Assembly (NCBI GenBank): GCA_903231505.1
Contig: CAFBRK010000226.1
Span: 1-64,000, forward strand
DNA length: 64,000 nucleotides
From: Olavius algarvensis associated proteobacterium Delta 3
GTDB lineage: Bacteria > Desulfobacterota > Desulfobacteria > Desulfobacterales > CAFBRK01
Direction: 5' to 3'
Shown: positions 1 through 9,182 of the stretch, piece by piece
How the letters are laid out: each line of letters begins with the position of its first letter
Position numbering within the stretch: the stretch's first letter is position 1
Made by a program: the position numbers and the translations under genes
The notes under the pieces: model-generated
What the model was told of the DNA's origin: nothing
The model's input: the letters and a program-made list of their open reading frames with translations, nothing else
Databases searched by the model: none

Positions 1-18
1 ACTCAGATCGCAATTAAA

Positions 19-306
19 TCATGCTCCCATGTTGGTTGAAAGAGCATGCGTCATGGAGCTAAAGACGGCTCGATAAAACCGGTTCGGGCAACAGCCCGTG
101 AAATCCTGGACCCAGGTGCGGCTCAGAACGTCGCCGATCATCTCTTCCGCCACCAGTCGGGAGTCCGTGTCGTTCCACTGTCCGCTCAAATCGATGGTCT
201 CGTCCACATCCACCCGCTTGACGCTGGTAGAGGAGCACCCGGTCAGCAACATACCGGATACGGATAGAGACAGGACAGCCAGAAACAATAGTATGCCGGT
301 TCTCAT
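19..306 (-). CDS. Truncated LpoB-like lipoprotein
   Basis: The start is the ATG at 306, preceded by AAAAAAGGAG at good spacing; an upstream in-frame ATG at 342 has no such site. The product (95 residues) has a lipoprotein signal: a hydrophobic stretch ending in LLTGC, followed by SSTSVKRVDVDET. The segment DLSGQWNDTDSRLVAEEMI is the hallmark start of LpoB-type penicillin-binding-protein activator lipoproteins, which are anchored to the outer membrane and stimulate peptidoglycan synthases. After about residue 67 the similarity stops: the expected segment around a GRKPVVIVG-like motif is absent and an unrelated tail of about 28 residues leads to TGA. Family members are about 200 residues, so this is probably a 5-prime remnant created by deletion or frameshift. 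I checked the other two frames downstream and saw no continuation before the window edge. Confidence 0.6.
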   Translation of the reverse strand: MRTGILLFLAVLSLSVSGMLLTGCSSTSVKRVDVDETIDLSGQWNDTDSRLVAEEMIGDVLSRTWVQDFTGCCPNRFYRAVFSSMTHALSTNMGA

Positions 307-539
307 TCGGATTCTCCTTTTTTCAGGGCATCTCCGGGCCATGACCCGCTCGAAACGCGCTAGATTGGAAACGGATGAATTATATCGGTGTCCCCTGCAG
401 ATGTCAAATGATCCGCCTCTCCGGGGAAATATTTAACATATTGAATTTATTTATGATATAACAGATTGGCGGGCATTACAGCGATTACGGAACCCGTTTG
501 CACACCAACGCCCCACGGCGTCCCGCCTTGCCAACCTAT

Positions 540-563
540 AACGGCGGACATCCGTCCGCCGTT
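540..563 (-). terminator. Hairpin downstream of the HdrA-like gene
   Basis: AACGGCGGAC and GTCCGCCGTT form a perfect 10-bp stem with the loop ATCC, 31 bases past the stop of the minus-strand HdrA-like gene. No clear T-run follows on the minus strand, so it may be a weak or factor-assisted terminator or a 3-prime mRNA stabiliser. Confidence 0.5.
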
Positions 564-593
564 ATTCGAGTAACGATGAGCTGTTTTTGGGAT

Positions 594-3500
594 TTACGTG
601 TGTTCCAACAGGCAATCGATCTTGCACGTGATCTGATCGTCTGCATAATTGCTCAAATCGATCGTTTGCCGCGGACACACCGCCGTGCATACCCCGCAAC
701 CCTGGCACAGGGCGTCATCGATAACAATCTGTTTGCGCGCCTCGTCGAAGTACGGAACTTCAAACGGGCACGAGCGGGCACAGGTCAGGCATTTGACACA
801 ATTGTCGGCATCCAGTTTTGCCGTAATCGCAGACAGCTTGATCTCGGGCTTGGATAGAAAGGTCACTGCCCGTGATGCCGCTGCCCGGGCCTGGGAGATC
901 GTTTCCGATATCAGTTTCGGGCCATGGGCGGTACCGCAGAGGAAAACACCCTCCGACGGCATATCCACCGGTCGCAGCTTGACATGGGCTTCAATGAAAA
1001 AGCCGTCCGGATTGCGCCCCAGCTTCATAATGCCGGACAGATCCTCGGTGTCGGTCGCCCGCATCCCGGCGCTCAGTGTTAGGAGATCGGCCTGTATTTC
1101 GATGTCCTGTTTCAGCACGTGATCTTCCACCCGAACCAGCAGGTCGTCACCGTCGGTCCTGACGACTGGAGGATGTTCCTGATCAAACCGCACGAAAAGG
1201 ACCCCTTCGTTGCGGGCCTGCTTGTAGTAGTCCTCCATGAGACCATAGGTTCGCAGGTCCCGGTACAACACGAAAACGTTGGCATCCGGATTCCGCTTCT
1301 TGACGGCCAAGGCGTTCTTGATCGCATTCTGGCAGCAGATCCGCGAGCAATTTTCGAACTCCTCGTTCCGCGATCCGACACACTGGATCATGACCACCGT
1401 CTGCAGATCGTCGGCTCCCTTCTCTTCCAGCCGCCGGCTCAGCTCGACCTGGGTCACAATCCGGTCATCGGTTCCGTAAAGGTATTCGGTCGGCTGGTAT
1501 TCGACCGCTCCGGTCGAAACCACGATGACCCCATGATTGATGGTCACCGGTGTCCGGTCCGGGCCCACAATCAATTCCGTTTGAAAATTCCCCTGGTAAC
1601 CCGAAAACCCGTCGATGGTGGCGTGGGTCACGATATCGATGTCCGGATGTGCCTGCACCGCCTCGATGACGGATTGCAGATAGGCCTGAATATCGCCGCC
1701 TTCGATGGTGTGTTTCAGGTGCCGCGCATACCCTCCCAGGGTCGCATCCTTTTCTACGAGGGTGACCGCAAAACCCTGCCCGGCAATGTCCAGGGACGCA
1801 TTCATTCCGGCAACGCCTCCGCCGATGACCAGGGCGCGCTGTTTGACGGGAATGTTCCGCTCCGATAGCGGCTTCAGGGTGGCTACCCGTCCCACGGCCA
1901 TCCGAACCAGGTCTTTGGCTTTTTCCGTGGCGGTTTCAGGATCGTTGGCGTGGACCCAGGAATTCTGGTTTCGGATATTGGCCATTTCAAAGAGATATTT
2001 GTTGAGGCCGACAGCAACCAGGGTGTCCATGAAAATGGCGTTGTGGGTTTTGGGGCTGCAGGAAGCCACCACAACACGGTTGATCTGTTTTTCCTGAAGG
2101 ACTTCCTTGATCCGATCCTGACTGTCCTGACTGCAGGTAAACAGGTTTTCGTCGGCGTGGACCACGCCGGGAAGTCCGGCGGCGTATTCCCGGACCGCCG
2201 GGACATCGACCACCCCGCCGATGTTGATACCGCAGTTGCAGACGAAGACACCGATCCGCAGATCTTCCAACGTCACATCACGTTCGTCGGGAAGCACCAT
2301 CTCCTTGGTGTCGGTGCCCCGGGCATCGACGATCATCGCCCCGGCCGCGGCCGCCGCCGCGCCGGCCTGGGTGACCGATTCCGGAATATCCTTCGGGCTC
2401 TGGGACACACCACAGGCAAACACACCCGGCCGGGAGGTTTCCACCGGCTGGAATACATCCGAATCGACAAACCGGTACGTGTCCAGGTTCACACCGAGAC
2501 GATCGGCCAGATCGGTGAAATCGGATGGAACCTGAAGGCCCACCGAGAGCACCGCCATGTCGAAAACCTCTTCCTGCATGGCGCCGGTGTCGTCGGCATA
2601 TTTTATCACCAGGTCATCGGTGCCCGGCTTTTCCGTAATCGAGTGCACCCGGGATTTAATAAAGCGCACCCCTTCCCGATCCCTGGCCCTCAGGTAATAT
2701 GTTTCATAATCCTTCCCAAAGGTGCGGATATCCATGTAGAACACCGCACAATCCAGGTCGCCGGAGGCATGTTCCTTGGCGATCATGGCATCCTTCACCG
2801 CATACATACAGCAAACCGATGAGCAGTACCCGTTGCCGCACCGGTTGGTGTCCCGGGAGCCGATGCACTGGAGCCAGGCGATCTTCTCGGGCTCCTTTTC
2901 GTCGGAGGGCCGGACCAGATGCCCCAGGGTCGGTCCGGAGGCGCTCAGGATCCGCTCGAACTCCAGACTGGTAACCACATTGGGATTGATCTTGTAACGG
3001 TATGTGTCGGAGAGCAGCAGCGGGTCATAGGGTTCGCTTCCGGAGGCCAGAACCACCGAACCCACTGTCAGATCGACCTCTTCGGCCTTCTGTTCGTGAT
3101 CGACGGCACCCGCCAGACAAGCGTCGACGCACTGGTAGCACTCGCTGCAGATGCCGCAGCTCAGGCAGCGTTCGGCTTCCTGCTTGGCTTCTTCCTCGCT
3201 GTAGCCAAAAGACACCTCGAGAAAATTGCATTCCCGGGCTTCGGGGTCGAGGCAGCGTACCGGCACCCGGTGGGCCGTCGTCTCGCCCGAGGTGTCGGGT
3301 TTTTCAAAATCCCACGCTTTCTCCCGACCGTCATGAAGATCTTGACCGGTGAGCTGTCTGTGAATGCTTTCCGCGGCCTGTTTGCCGCTGGCGACGGCAT
3401 CCACAACGGACTTGGGGCCATACAACGCATCCCCGCCGGCGAAAACCCAATCGATGCTGGTTTGCAGGGTGACCGGATCGGCGTCCAGGCCGCCCCGGGG

Positions 3501-5021
3501 GGTCATGCCGATGCCTTCCTTTTCGAGGGCGGAAAGTAGGGCGCTCTGGCCGATGGAGACGATGACCGTGTCGCCGAACATGGCCTCGCACTGGCTGTCG
3601 TCATACGCGGGACTGAAGCGCCCTTCCTCGTCGAAGACAGCCGTACAGGTCTTAAAATCCAGACCCGACACTTTTTTGCTCTTGTCGATGAAAAACGCCT
3701 TGGGCCCGAAACTGTTCACGATCCTGATGTCGCCTTCAAGGGCCTCTTCGATCTCATGCTCCCAGGCCGGCATCTCGTCGCGCCGCTCCAGACAGACCAG
3801 GGTAACGTTTTTTGCCCCCTTCCGTTTGGCGGTCAGCGCGACATCGATGGCGACATTTCCGCCGCCCACGACGATGACGTCGTCGCCGATCTCCACCTCT
3901 TTGCCCAACGCGGCCTCCCGGAGAAAGTCGACGCCCTGGAGGACGCCTTCCGCATCCTCGTTCTCGACACCCAGACTGCGCCCGCCGTGGAGTCCCACAG
4001 CGATGAACAGGCTTGAAAAACCGTCGGCCTTGAGGCTGTCCAGGGTCACATCTTCGCCGAAGGTCACACCGGTTTTGATGGTCACACCCATTTTCTCGAT
4101 AACGCTGATCTCCCGCGCCAGAATATCCCTTGGCAGGCGATACCCGGGGATCCCTACGGCCATCATGCCGCCGACGACATCCATGGATTCAAAAACGGTG
4201 ACCCGGTACCCCTGCTTGGCGAGGAAAAATGCGGCGGCAAGCCCGGCCGGGCCGGCCCCCACAATGGCGACTTTTTCGTCGCGCGGTTCGGCCACAGCCG
4301 GAACGACCGGCTCCCCTTGCGAAAACTCCCAGTCGGCAAGAAACCGGTGCAGTTCCCGAATCGCCAGAGGTTGATCCACTTCGCCCCGGGTGCACACTTC
4401 CTCGCAGGGATGGTGGCAGACCCGGCCGCAAACCGCCGGAAAGGGGTGGTCCTCCCGGAACAGCTTGAGCGCCTCGGCATACTGCCCGGTGTTGATCAGG
4501 GCAATGTACCCCTGGATGCTGACATGGGCCGGGCAGGTGGCCTTGCAGGGCGACACGCTCCGCTTGGATATGCCGTAGGCACCGGGAATGGCCTGTGGGT
4601 ACCGTTTGTAAACGGCCTTGCGGGTGTTTAACCCCTGGTTGTATTCATCAGGGACCTCGATGGGGCAGACCTTTGTGCAGTCTCCGCAGCTGGTACATTT
4701 GGAGAGGTCTACAAAACGCGGTTTTTTCCTCACCCGCGCCGTAAAACTGCCGGGATCGCCTTCCAGGGCGAGCAGCTCCGTATCGGTCAGTAGTTCGATG
4801 TTCAGATGCCGGCCGACCTCGACCAGTTTCGGTGAGATCACTCACATGGCACAGTCGTTGGTGGGGAACGTCTTGTCGAGCCGGGACATCAACCCGCCGA
4901 TGGCCGGCTCCTTTTCGACCAGATAGACATAGTAACCGGATTCGGCCAGGTCCAGCGAACATTGCATGCCGGCAATGCCGGCCCCGACCACCATGACAGA
5001 ACCGCTTTTGGGGTGACTCAT
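594..5021 (-). CDS. Selenocysteine-containing HdrA-like/GltD-like iron-sulfur flavoprotein
   Basis: The reading frame starts at ATG 5021 (AGAGG seven bases upstream) and reads through an in-frame TGA at 4842-4844 as selenocysteine, giving 1475 residues. Residues 9-20 ([12 protein letters not shown]) begin an FAD fold. NDCAMU at 55-60 matches the HdrA motif NDCxMC, with Sec60 in place of the second Cys; this is the position occupied by Sec in known seleno-HdrA proteins. Next come a 4Fe-4S motif (Cys109, 112, 115, 119), a glutamate-synthase-small-subunit-like insert ([10 protein letters not shown] from about residue 251, and a second dinucleotide fold [12 protein letters not shown]), more Fe-S cysteines ([13 protein letters not shown]), the rest of HdrA, a second HdrA-like flavin module ([22 protein letters not shown]) and two C-terminal ferredoxin clusters ([24 protein letters not shown]). 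HdrA proteins are the flavin-bifurcating cores of heterodisulfide-reductase-type complexes, so a cytoplasmic electron-transfer role is likely. Partner subunits are not adjacent; the physiological donors and acceptors are unknown. Confidence 0.9.
4809..4844 (-). promoter_or_regulatory. Selenocysteine UGA codon and SECIS-like hairpin
   Basis: The UGA codon occupies 4844-4842. Starting 18 bases after its first base, CUGGUCG and CGGCCGG form a 7-bp stem (two G-U pairs near the base and one inside) around the loop AGGU, at 4826-4809. Bacterial SECIS elements sit just 3-prime of the UGA, with a small apical loop that carries a G in its first two positions; the spacing and the G at loop position 2 fit. 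The selenocysteine call itself rests on the conserved protein context on both sides of the UGA. No folding program was run. Confidence 0.75.
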
Positions 5022-5216
5022 CGGTAACCTCTTTCGGGTATGTGGGGTTCATTGTTTCACGACGCAAGGCGCGCGGCGGGCGGGTAACATTCAGTTTACC
5101 GGGTAACGCCCGATCGCCCATGCCGGGGCTCGCGCGCCGCACGAAAAATACCTTCTCGACCAATCTGGTCGAGTTATCAAAAAGACCGCTTTCCGTCAAT
5201 GCGAAAAAGAAACGAA

Positions 5217-5252
5217 AAAAGGCGTTTGCCGCAACTGCGGCAAACGCCTTTT
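5217..5252 (-). terminator. Strong rho-independent terminator
   Basis: A perfect stem of GGCGTTTGCCGCA and TGCGGCAAACGCC with the two-base centre AC is flanked by A-runs and T-runs, extending the pairing to 17 bp. On the minus strand the hairpin is followed by TTTTTT, 24 bases past the stop of the clostripain-like gene, and T residues follow on the plus strand as well, so it can act in both directions. It also isolates the HdrA-like gene from read-through. Confidence 0.9.
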
Positions 5253-5276
5253 GTGGAGGGTATATGTTGGGTACGG

Positions 5277-8200
5277 TTAATAGCTGTCCGGCGTATACCG
5301 ATTGGAACGATCATACCAGTACTCAAGCAGCTCGCGCCAGTTTTCTATGCTGTTTTGCATAGATCCAGATGTACAAAAATCCAAGTGGCCGTACAATGGA
5401 TCGCTCAAATATTGTGGGCGAGCAGGGGAAGACATATTTCCGGTCCAAGTTTCAGTGTCACCGGCGGTGTACCACCACTGGTAGGCATAGGCAGGTCCTC
5501 CTGTCCAGATAAGGAAATCGCCGTCAGGGAAGAAAAACGCCAGTCCATTAACACCATCTGAAAGCGGCAATTCTGTCCCCTGCCTTCCGTTGAAATAGGC
5601 TCGGGTCACCTTTCCAGAAGAGCTCAGCACACAGGTCTCAACGGTCCCGGTCAGATCAGCGGCTGCCATCCTGACATTTGCTGGTATGGAACCAGCAGAT
5701 AATGCGTTGGAAAATGAATACAGATCGAACAATGGTGTCTGAAGCCAGTTCGACGGGGCTGACAAACCATCCGGATTTCCCATATTCCTTATCAATTGAT
5801 CGTCGAAGTATTCAATGATCGGCGGACCGTTGTATAACCTGGGGCCCCCGTTGGCCGAATATCCGCGAACGCTCTTTGCGAAATTCCAAGTGTTCGGATT
5901 CCGGCGAATCGCAGAAGCCAGTTGATCGAATTTTGCCTTTACGTCTGCTACCGCAACCAATGCATAGGCACTCAGGGCGTTGTCCTGAATGCCTGGATCC
6001 GAATAGGCCTCTGCCACGATGGTCCTGGCAAACAGCTCCGGCGTCAGCTCTGCGACGTCACCCAGGGAGTCCAGAATAACGGAGTAATCCCATCCCTCGG
6101 ATAATGCCTTGGCCGGTGACGCAACCATATAGTCGGCCCCGAATTTTCCGGACTCCGGCCGATATTGATACGCCGTCTCCACGGTGCCCATAAAACCGGT
6201 ATCCAGACCGAGTAGATCGACCGACTCGGTTTCGCCAAGTCCGTCGGTGACTTCGCCCACATACAGTCGGTCATCGCCGCTGGTCTCATCCCAGAGGATG
6301 TATTTTGCCGGGCTGGAGGTGTAATTTTTTCCCATATTGAATATCGATGGCGAGGCCACTGCCTCACCGTGGTTGGCCAGAATCAGGGCATAATTCGGCG
6401 CTTCGTATTCCTTTTGGGAAAACCGGATAAAATCCTTGAGGGTTTGCGGATGGCCCATATTGACCTCGCCAAGGTAAGGATCGATCACCTCGGAAACAAT
6501 CTCGCCACCGGGTGACGGGTCCGGCTGGACCAGATAGCGGACCGAATTGTCGCCCCCCCTCCCGTCGAATTGAACCACCAACGCCAGTTTATGGATTACA
6601 TCCGGGTCCGTTTCCATCGCCTTGAATAACCCGTATTCCATCTCCTGAAGGTCGTTCAACATGTGGGTTTCGTTTTCGTTGTCCCCGTTGAGGTACACCA
6701 TAAAGGTCCACTCCCGGTCGGGGATGTTCACCGGTTCCCACTCGATGGTGGCTTCAAACAGCGCCCACTCGTATCCGCGGTAGGCATCGCTGCCATAGAT
6801 GGCCAGCACATTGCGCCCTTTCTCCAGGTACGGGAGGATATCGACGGTCACCAGGCCGTTATGCGCCGGGCTGTCCCAGTTGGAGACCACGAACTTCCCA
6901 TTGACATAGAAATCGTAGACGTCGTCCACGGCCAGCGTCACCGCCGCGCTGGTCAGGGCGGAAGGCGCCACCGGCAGCTCGAAGGACTTGCGGAACCAGA
7001 CATCCGCCGGCCCGTTGTAGCCGGTCATCTCCCCGCCGCCCGGAAAATCCCACATGTACTGGGCGTTGGTGCCGGGGATGCGGAACCAGTGATTTGCCGG
7101 TTTCCGGTTCGGATAGGGTGCTGCGGCCTGGCGCCAATCACTATCATCAAATTCCGGCGCCGACCATCCCTCGTATTCCTGATCCGTGGATTTCCAGGAG
7201 TTGTCACTGTAAATTTTCAGGCCATTGACGCCCAGGGCCGTGTCGAAGGCCGCCTCGAGAAGCCGGCGACCGTCCGCATTGAGTTTCTTGGGGGTATATT
7301 TATCAAAGAAAAGCCCGATCCTGCGGGCCGGAGCCGGGAAGCCGCCCGGCATTTCCGTGTCGACATCGTAATAAAATACGGCCGCTTTATCCAAGTCCCC
7401 GACCAGGGTGGCCACCACTTCGGCCGTGTCCGTGGGCATAGCCCATCCGAACCGGGTCGGACAGCGGGTCACCGGCGTATCTTTTTCCAAATTGGCGGCC
7501 ATGGGGTGATCCGGCTGGACCACGTGGATCTCGCGCTGTCGATATTCATACCCGAAGTCGATGCCGGCCGCCGCACCGGTCATTCCCAGGTCATCGAAGA
7601 GATACGGCTCCCAGCAGATAATCGGAACCTGTACCTGGGCAAATTTATCCCCGACCCGCTTGGAGTAAACAGTTTCCGAAAGCAGGATCAGGTCCTTTCC
7701 CTCTGCATCGGCGGCCTCGACCTCATCGTCATCTTTGACCATCACGGAAAAGCCTCGGCTCTCGAGGCGGCTTTTCACCAGTGCATCGCTGAAATTGAGC
7801 CGGGTTTTTCCAACCACCATCAACGCCTTCCGCTTCCAGGGCTCGTCCGGTACCGCCACCACAAAGTAATTGCTCCAGGCCTTATGCCCGCCGTTGAAAC
7901 GGTTTCCACCGAGTTCGGCCACCTCGTCGCTGTCGAAACTCCGGCTGAACACCACCATGGGGGAGGCGCGATAATCCCCGGTGCGAACGGTCAGATCCGT
8001 GAGCTTCCATTCATCAAGCCATTGGGGCGGGTCGGCGCTGCCCCGTTTATCGTAGGCCACAAACAGGGTCGCCGGCTTGTACACATAAAGGCTCAGATGA
8101 TTCTCGGCAGTGTTCCGCTTATCGTTATTGGCCGTCCGCACCAGGACGCCGCCGTCCAGCTCATGGCTCAGGGTCTTGATACGATATCTGCGGTCAATGT

Positions 8201-8849
8201 AGGCCCTTGCTCCCCGTTTTGCCTCGGAAACCCGGTAGCGCCGGTTCGATGACACCTGTAAAATTTCCACGAGTTGGCTGCCGGGATTGAGAAATTTGAC
8301 AACGACGAAAAAGTTGCTTCTCGCCCCGTTATCGCCACCGTAGTGATTTCCCCTCAAGGGAATGGGGTCGCCGCCATCCACCGTTTTTCGAAAGACGACC
8401 ATTGGAGACGCCGGCCAATCGCTGGTAATGATGGATTCGTCCTTCATTTCTTCCCACCCGTCATCTCCAAGCCATTCCGGCGCCGAGCCCTGTTGATGAA
8501 AGGCCCGTTGATCAAAACAGATGTACACGAACGCGTCCTGGTCGGCGTTGAGCGTAAAGAGGCGCTCTTTGCTGAACCATTTGTCGTTGTTGGCGGTCCT
8601 CACCAGGACCCCGCCGGCTAGTCCCGGCGTGATCTGGCGGATCTGATAGCGACGATCGATGTAGGGTCTGGCGCCGATTTCAGCCCAGGCTGTTCTGTAA
8701 TGTCGGTGTGTGGCCACGTCGCTGACGTGCACCAGACCGGTGGCTTTTTGGCATCCCGAAGCGGTATTGGGCAAAAAGGATAACGCACCGGTGATTCCGA
8801 CACACAGCATCAGGATGACCAGGCGATGCAGCCGTTGGTTGCGTTTCAT
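5277..8849 (-). CDS. Secreted clostripain-like (C11) protein lacking the catalytic cysteine
   Basis: 1190 residues, started at ATG 8849 after GGAAGGAG. A Sec signal peptide covers about residues 1-32; ASGC at its end is a possible but atypical lipobox. Residues of about 40-340 hold two copies of a 140-residue module (shared motifs: YIDRRYxI, GGVLVRTANNDK, ASPMVVF, SNFFVVV/SNYFVVA). About 345-560 resembles a ThuA-like fold, then a jelly-roll-like carbohydrate-type module (residues of about 570-740), then a C11 peptidase region from REWTFMVYLNGDNE to near the end. C11 enzymes use a His-Cys dyad; His827 is present (ILANHG) but the usual DACLM motif reads DTGFM, with Gly885 where Cys should be (codon GGT at 6197-6195). 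It is therefore probably an inactive, binding-type member. It lies alone, with its own terminator. Confidence 0.8.
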   Translation of the reverse strand: MKRNQRLHRLVILMLCVGITGALSFLPNTASGCQKATGLVHVSDVATHRHYRTAWAEIGARPYIDRRYQIRQITPGLAGGVLVRTANNDKWFSKERLFTLNADQDAFVYICFDQRAFHQQGSAPEWLGDDGWEEMKDESIITSDWPASPMVVFRKTVDGGDPIPLRGNHYGGDNGARSNFFVVVKFLNPGSQLVEILQVSSNRRYRVSEAKRGARAYIDRRYRIKTLSHELDGGVLVRTANNDKRNTAENHLSLYVYKPATLFVAYDKRGSADPPQWLDEWKLTDLTVRTGDYRASPMVVFSRSFDSDEVAELGGNRFNGGHKAWSNYFVVAVPDEPWKRKALMVVGKTRLNFSDALVKSRLESRGFSVMVKDDDEVEAADAEGKDLILLSETVYSKRVGDKFAQVQVPIICWEPYLFDDLGMTGAAAGIDFGYEYRQREIHVVQPDHPMAANLEKDTPVTRCPTRFGWAMPTDTAEVVATLVGDLDKAAVFYYDVDTEMPGGFPAPARRIGLFFDKYTPKKLNADGRRLLEAAFDTALGVNGLKIYSDNSWKSTDQEYEGWSAPEFDDSDWRQAAAPYPNRKPANHWFRIPGTNAQYMWDFPGGGEMTGYNGPADVWFRKSFELPVAPSALTSAAVTLAVDDVYDFYVNGKFVVSNWDSPAHNGLVTVDILPYLEKGRNVLAIYGSDAYRGYEWALFEATIEWEPVNIPDREWTFMVYLNGDNENETHMLNDLQEMEYGLFKAMETDPDVIHKLALVVQFDGRGGDNSVRYLVQPDPSPGGEIVSEVIDPYLGEVNMGHPQTLKDFIRFSQKEYEAPNYALILANHGEAVASPSIFNMGKNYTSSPAKYILWDETSGDDRLYVGEVTDGLGETESVDLLGLDTGFMGTVETAYQYRPESGKFGADYMVASPAKALSEGWDYSVILDSLGDVAELTPELFARTIVAEAYSDPGIQDNALSAYALVAVADVKAKFDQLASAIRRNPNTWNFAKSVRGYSANGGPRLYNGPPIIEYFDDQLIRNMGNPDGLSAPSNWLQTPLFDLYSFSNALSAGSIPANVRMAAADLTGTVETCVLSSSGKVTRAYFNGRQGTELPLSDGVNGLAFFFPDGDFLIWTGGPAYAYQWWYTAGDTETWTGNMSSPARPQYLSDPLYGHLDFCTSGSMQNSIENWRELLEYWYDRSNRYTPDSY

Positions 8850-9182
8850 GTTCTACTCCTTCCATGATTCAGTCAGAAAGGGGTAGGCCCGGGCCATCTT
8901 TCCCGGAAACCACCGTTAATCTTTCCGATAATTATATGTGCTGTATTGGTAATAATGGTGTTATCGGAAACCGCAAAATTGGTGCCATGGGTGTCATGAG
9001 AACGTCGTAATGGGACAAGTAATTGTATCGAAAGGAGATTTTTATAATATCGACACTATTGTGGGATGGGTCTGAGTTGGGAAACGCAATAAATGTCATC
9101 GCGATGACATTTTTTGTCACCTGAAACGGGAACCTTCGGCATCCGCACGCGTGGAACCCCGTCCAGGATATCACCGAAGGCG
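8850..9182. other. Noncoding gap with a perfect 20-bp palindrome at 9092-9111
   Basis: No convincing gene is present. AATGTCATCG followed directly by CGATGACATT forms a perfect palindrome, flanked by AAT on one side and TTTTT on the other. It lies 72 bases past the stop of the exported-protein gene and about 240 bases upstream of the C11-like gene, so it could be a terminator for the former or an operator for the latter. The sequence alone does not decide. Confidence 0.5.

Noticed and set aside
594-4841. Shorter HdrA-like gene starting at GTG 4841
   Set aside because: The upstream frame codes for the conserved FAD-binding start and the NDCAM motif, interrupted only by the selenocysteine TGA; the GTG has no ribosome-binding site.
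6663-8252. 529-codon open frame on the plus strand
   Set aside because: Antisense to the C11-like gene and without any domain or start signal.
8932-9174. 80-codon open frame on the minus strand
   Set aside because: No ribosome-binding site or family signature, and it spans the palindrome in the gap.
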